Positions 59,785 to 64,000 of a stretch of 64,000 nucleotides of DNA are shown here, piece by piece. The stretch's first letter is position 1. Every line of letters starts with the position of its first letter. The notes under the pieces were generated by a model. The model saw only the letters and a list, made by a program, of their open reading frames with translations. It had not been told where the DNA came from and ran no database searches. The DNA lies in assembly GCF_965363235.1 (NCBI RefSeq), contig NC_134844.1:77717244-77781243 (forward strand), given 5' to 3'. Position numbers and translations under genes: made by a program. This stretch comes from Mytilus galloprovincialis (Eukaryota > Mollusca > Bivalvia > Mytilida > Mytilidae).

Positions 59785-60130
59785 ATTCAAACTGACCATT
59801 ATTCCGTGCGTTCATCGTGTATCGTGCGTGTTGCGTGCGTGCATCGTGCGTGTATCGTGCGTGTACCAATCGTGCGTTCATCATTCATCGTTCCGTGTAT
59901 TTTCCGTGTAACGTGCGTGCATCGTGTATTCTTAATCGTGTATCGTGCGTGTATCGTGCGTGTATCGTGCGCTCATCAAACATTCATTCTTAACCGTGTA
60001 TCGTGCGTTCATCAATCATTCATTTTTAACCGTGTATCGTGCGTTCGTCAATCGTGTATAATTGTGTAGATCAGATAACGTGCATTTGTGAAACGTTTAT
60101 CTCTAATTGTGTAACGTTCATACATTGCGG
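59785..60130 (+). repeat. tcgtgcgtgta minisatellite
   Basis: An 11-base unit (tcgtgcgtgta and variants) is repeated, and at 59960-60060 it merges into a larger unit of about 43 bases (cgtgcgttcatcaatcattc, then a t-run and aaccgtgta) repeated about three times. CpG is frequent here and rare around it. The 110-codon frame is a by-product. Confidence 0.7.
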
Positions 60131-60529
60131 TTTTTATATGATAGTCGGTTATAGAGCGGTTAAAGTATATGTATATATATATATAATATATATGTATGTT
60201 CCGACTTTAAATAAAATTTACAGTCATACTTACTTTCTTGTAGACTCTTAATTAACTTCATCGTACATAACGTTCATACAGATTCATGACTTTTTGTGTA
60301 AATATTTTATCGTCTGTAAAGATTTTGTGGTTATTCGGTGAATCTTGGCTGGGACTGACACATTTTGATATAATGATACATGTTGTACGTACAAACAATA
60401 ACATGATATTGACATTTCTACGACAGAAGAGTTAAAATTGGAATTTCTATTCAACTGAGCAAAAATGGACTTAAAAATATACTGTTGGCCAACTGGTATT
60501 TGTTAAACATATTCTGTCAATTAAAAACA

Positions 60530-60840
60530 AATGTGTTTTTGCAAAATTTAAATGTGGGGTAGCTCCACTAAAAAAATAGAAACTGGAAAGTATGAAAGAA
60601 AAGAAGTCCACGAGATGACATGTGTTGTAGCTCTACTATTGAAGATGAACTTCATGCCATTCTAAAATGCCCATTATAGTATAATATTATACATTTTAAT
60701 GAACATTTTAACCCGCGGCTATAATTATCAGATAGCGAAAATTTAATATTTTTATTTAATAACGGCAATGTTGCTGCTATAGTCGCCAAAAACACCAACA
60801 CTATTTTATTGAAAAGAAACTATACAAATCCTTGGTTGTA
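60530..60840 (+). pseudogene. LINE reverse transcriptase C-terminal relic
   Basis: In pieces the translation reads FAKFKCGVAPL, KIETGKYERKEVHEMTC, then CSSTIEDELHAILKCPL and FNNGNVAAIVAKNT. This is the cysteine-containing C-terminal part typical of LINE proteins, in the order seen in bivalve non-LTR elements (RIETGRY, C..C, EDE.H.LL.CPLY). One frame change lies between the EMTC and CSST pieces (about 60630), and there are stops at about 60676 and 60720. The polymerase core upstream is not recognisable. It is an old, 5'-truncated insertion. Confidence 0.6.
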
Positions 60841-61660
60841 AATCCTAGGTAGATTATAATTCTTCGCTTATTTGGCAAATTCCTATGCTACTAAGATATT
60901 TCGAAATATTTAAGTTTTGATAAATACCATTTTAAATATCATTTTTGTCTTAGTTTCTGATGGTCACATGCACGTTATGTTATTTCATTGAGAAAATACA
61001 ATATACAAGATTGTCGGGTAAATGTGGATTGCGGATTAAAATGTTAAATGTCAAACATGAATTAACAAATTATACTGAGGCGAATTAACACGAATATGTA
61101 TATTCTCTTCAACAGTGTTTGAATTCTCTGTTCTGAATTTCATTTAAACTAAGCTAAAATGTTTTGTGAAAAATTGAATAAAAATAAACATTACATGTAT
61201 TTGAAGGCATTATTTTAATTAAACAAATATAAGATCACGCAAATATATCATGTATTATTTTAAATTGAGGAACTTGGATTTACAAGTTTTAGATATAATC
61301 TTGGTTTTTTTTGTGTTTTTTTTTGTTTTTTATAAATTAGTTAAATATATGGTATTATCATAACATGTCTTTACTTGAATGGAATAAGCATGGAACACTT
61401 TCACGGATTCATTTTTCATTGTGTTCATGGTTGCCTATCAATGACACCGTTTTATAATGTATGTCTAAAAGATTATTATCCGAAAAATAATTCACAATAG
61501 TACGTTGTTACTGACTAGGTTGGTCCCCTCCGCAAAACATTCAGTATGCCTTCGGAACATACAAATATTAAGGCATTGTCAAGAATTTCAATAACGGCCG
61601 GGAAACAAACTAGTTGTTAACCTTCTATGATTATTAAAGAATGACGGATGTTGGTTTTTT
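60841..61660. other. AT-rich stretch, nothing recognised
   Basis: No gene or repeat family supported. Confidence 0.35.
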
Positions 61661-61664
61661 TCGG

Positions 61665-61740
61665 TACGTCTTAACACTGCTAAGGAATCCTTAGTGCACT
61701 AAGGCTTTGACTATACAATGCCACTAAGGAATAGAAGGAG
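61665..61740 (+). repeat. End of a cggtacgtcttaacact element
   Basis: cggtacgtcttaacactgc followed by ccttagtgcactaagg has the layout of the left end at 8626 (ggtacgtctaaaca, gtgcactcagg) with many differences; probably a relative of that family. No right end found. Confidence 0.4.
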
Positions 61741-62339
61741 TGCTGTTATATGTATTATTTTTATCTATCATGTTAGAGATTGATATTTAATGCATAAATT
61801 TCAAATTTTACAGAAAAATAATCATAAATAAACGAGATATTCAACATTATTTAGACACGTGCCGGTTTTTCTTTGATATGCCGAAAATCAATGAACCCTT
61901 TGACATGTGCCAAATAACATATATATCTATAGAAACTGATTAAACAATGATGATCTTTTTTATTTTAAGTGATTTAAAACAATTGTATCGAAAAGATTTA
62001 TGCTTCAAATATTTAATTAATGTGTTGTTCTTATTTAAAATGATGAAAAGGACAAATAATTTTGCTGTTGTTTAATTTCTTTTGCAACAAAATTGCTTGC
62101 CATAGGAGCACGACTTTGATGTGCGCCAACTTATAAATAAGAGTGTGGTCAGCTTGTTAAAATGTTTATGTAAGATATACAGAGACAAAAGGAATATATA
62201 TATTTATAAGTGTTTTGTTTTTATTTTAATTCCGACAAAGATGCGTGTAAATACAAATGGTTTCACTAAAAATATGAGTAAATTCCGAAAACCATCATAA
62301 GAAACAACTATGTTAAGTTTCATGAAATGGATAAGCGGT
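61741..62339. other. AT-rich stretch, nothing recognised
   Basis: No gene or repeat family supported. Confidence 0.35.
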
Positions 62340-62720
62340 TCTCAAGTCAAGTGCGACATGCGGACGGACGGACGCCGGACATTTGTATACCATAAAACGT
62401 CCCGTCAAAATGCGTAGTGCGCCCGTATGTCAGAAAGAAATCTGATTTGTATGTTTTTTGTCGAGTCTTCGACTTTAGTCGAAAAAGCGAGACTAAGCGA
62501 TCCTACATTCCGTCGGCGTCTTTGAAATTTTAATGACCGTTTCTTAAACTATCCTGGATTTCTATTAAACTTGGACAGAAGCTTGTTAATAATCATAAGA
62601 TAGTATCAAGAAGTTTTAAAACACTTATTAGATTGATAAACTGTCCTGGGTTTTATCAAACTTGGACAGAAGCTTTTTTCAATCAGAAGATAGTATCAAC
62701 AGGAATATTTTATAGATTTA
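62340..62720 (+). repeat. Two abutting dispersed-repeat edges
   Basis: 62340-62405 holds gcggacggacggacgccgg and accataaaacgtcccgtc, an edge of one repeat. 62458-62720 opens ttgtcgagtcttcgactttag and tcgaaaaagcgagac, then carries two copies of a unit of about 90-100 bases (aaacttggacagaagctt, agatagtatcaa). Both look like bivalve repeats I have seen before, but single copies here limit what can be said. Confidence 0.45.
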
Positions 62721-63175
62721 TTTCCTCATTTTTTTTTAACAAATTGTCTGTTTATCATATTGTATGAGATAATTTATGAAATAAATAAATAATAGTTGCA
62801 CCTTTTCATTTAAGATATATTTCCGTGACGTAACCTCGAAAGATTAGTCACATCACTAAAAACAATAAGGGAAATGAAACTTCTTCTCGCATGTTGCACT
62901 TTGGGTAATATTCTGTTCGACAAAATACTGAAACTCAATTTTGGTATAAATATAAAGAAGCCAAAATTTGGTTCTGAAATGTATATTTTTGTAAACTCTA
63001 AAAGCTAGGTAGCATATCCCTTACTTGATATAGGCTCTTAAATTCGACAATGTTTAGAGACAGTGCTAGGGCTGTTAGCAAGTCAAGGTCGCTAAACTCT
63101 CATTACCCGTTTAGAGATTTTCTAAAATACAATGGCTTTTGCCTTATTCGAAACAAAAACATCAGCAAATATAAC
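62721..63175. other. AT-rich stretch, nothing recognised
   Basis: No gene supported. Confidence 0.35.
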
Positions 63176-63255
63176 TGGTGGCCTTCGGCTGTCAATTGTT
63201 CTTTTCGGGTTGTTGTCTCTTTGACACATTCCCGATTTTCATTCTTAGTTTTAAA
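63176..63255 (+). repeat. Gamma-tail fragment
   Basis: ggtggccttcggctgtcaat and gggttgttgtctctttgaca, then cattcccgattttcattctt, match the last 80 bases of the gamma tail at 30600-30688. Confidence 0.6.
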
Positions 63256-63459
63256 ATAACTAAAAATACTATTTACAATTGTCAGTTCAAAATACATTTA
63301 AGAAGTCAGTGCGTTGATACATGTTATATTCTACTGAATTTACTATATCCGTTATCATTACGTAATATATATATTATATAAGTCCTGTGTCAAGGTGGAA
63401 ATAACGGGCCGTAATAACAAAATGTGATTTGTATGTCAGGTGAAAGTGACAACGGGTGG
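63256..63459. other. Spacer
   Basis: Nothing recognised. Confidence 0.35.
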
Positions 63460-63710
63460 TATGTATACTAAAATGTTTATCGTCTTCCATTATACACGAG
63501 GGTGTGAATGGGGGTTTATAGAAGGAAATTATAGACAAAAAAATAAAGAATACAAAAAATAGAAAAGAAAATGATGCTGTACTAGAATATATGGAATAAA
63601 GAATGATCGGCAAAAGGTAAAACGAATTATTAAACAAATTGCCTAAAAATATAGAATACAGAAATACTGAATCCCCATTCAGACCCTCATGATCTGACAT
63701 TTAAAGCTTT
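63460..63710 (-). repeat. Pyrimidine-rich dispersed repeat (tattctttattc type)
   Basis: The minus strand reads gagggtctgaatggggattc, cgatcattctttattcc and a long ttcttt-rich run, ending in acccccattcacaccctcg. It pairs with 2334-2545. The 108-codon minus-strand frame is a by-product. Confidence 0.5.
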
Positions 63711-64000
63711 AGGACATTTATGGGCATGCGATACAGTTTTAGACCGACAGTGATTTTTTTTCAAATTCAATTTGTACATGTGTATATGTGCTAAAAATTA
63801 TATCTTCATGTGCTAAATTTAAAAGACAAATGGGTTTGAATTATTCGACATTTCCCTAATATTTCGGTTTCTTGGACATTTCTGTCCTTTGAACAGACAC
63901 CCTTAACATTTTATGTTTCAAAATATAAAGATATGCAGATAAGGAATATCTTCGTTACAAAATTGGGTTCTTCCTACATTTGTGTAACAATTCTATTTTT
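63711..64000. other. Window edge, nothing recognised
   Basis: AT-rich with no gene or repeat family supported. Confidence 0.35.

Noticed and set aside
59737-60069. A 110-codon frame
   Set aside because: It is the translation of the tcgtgcgtgta minisatellite.
1-64000. tRNA, rRNA, riboswitch or bacterial operon features
   Set aside because: None was recognised by eye; short RNA genes could still be missed without a structure search.

Overview
The window looks like non-coding, repeat-dense DNA from a bivalve mollusc, most likely a marine mussel. I judge this from the AT-rich composition, the lack of bacterial-type gene packing, a spliced gene fragment, and many dispersed repeat families of a type I associate with bivalve genomes. 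Species assignment is inference. No complete intact gene was found. The readable coding pieces are a spliced, damaged SAP/SWIM-domain gene on the minus strand (46087-48520), reverse transcriptase pieces of Penelope-like type (28160-29571 and 19667-19970), a small SGNH-hydrolase piece inside a Ngaro/DIRS-type fossil (31344-33172), and a LINE RT C-terminal relic (60530-60840).

The dominant structure is a pair of large transposon copies in opposite orientation. Copy 1 spans 3195-19662 and copy 2 spans 33286-44723. Each is bounded by about 440-470 bp terminal inverted repeats (TIRs) that start AACACTGGACAC. Each TIR carries about 11-12 palindromes (core CCCATGGG) at a 19-21 bp pitch. Each copy has its own 4-bp target-site duplication (TATG and GTAA), so they are two separate insertions and not one palindrome. 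Copy 1 sits in the 3' coding end of a Penelope-like retroelement. I see no transposase in either copy. I do not recognise this element, and it is my candidate for the undescribed system. A third, diverged array of different palindromes with the same layout lies at 22489-22612.

Layout: 1-3190 flank with one long dispersed repeat. 3195-19662 transposon copy 1, enlarged by later insertions (a hairpin-ended repeat, a 1.86-kb element with 9-bp target duplication, GGCGGATCC-type MITEs, a GGCC-ended element with a second repeat nested in it). 19663-33285 central spacer with retroelement pieces, foldback elements, a LINE/SINE tail and the Ngaro-like fossil. 33286-44723 copy 2 with its own later insertions. 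44724-48720 the SAP/SWIM gene fragment and its probable promoter, with a mobile repeat sitting in exon 2. 48721-64000 gene-poor DNA with tandem repeats, foldbacks and a LINE relic.

The two copies act as controls for each other: wherever one holds an insertion and the other does not, the empty site defines the ends of the inserted repeat. Together with the interrupted exon this gives several empty-site comparisons in 64 kb. All alignments were made by eye; percentages and boundaries should be read as approximate, except where a target duplication fixes the end.
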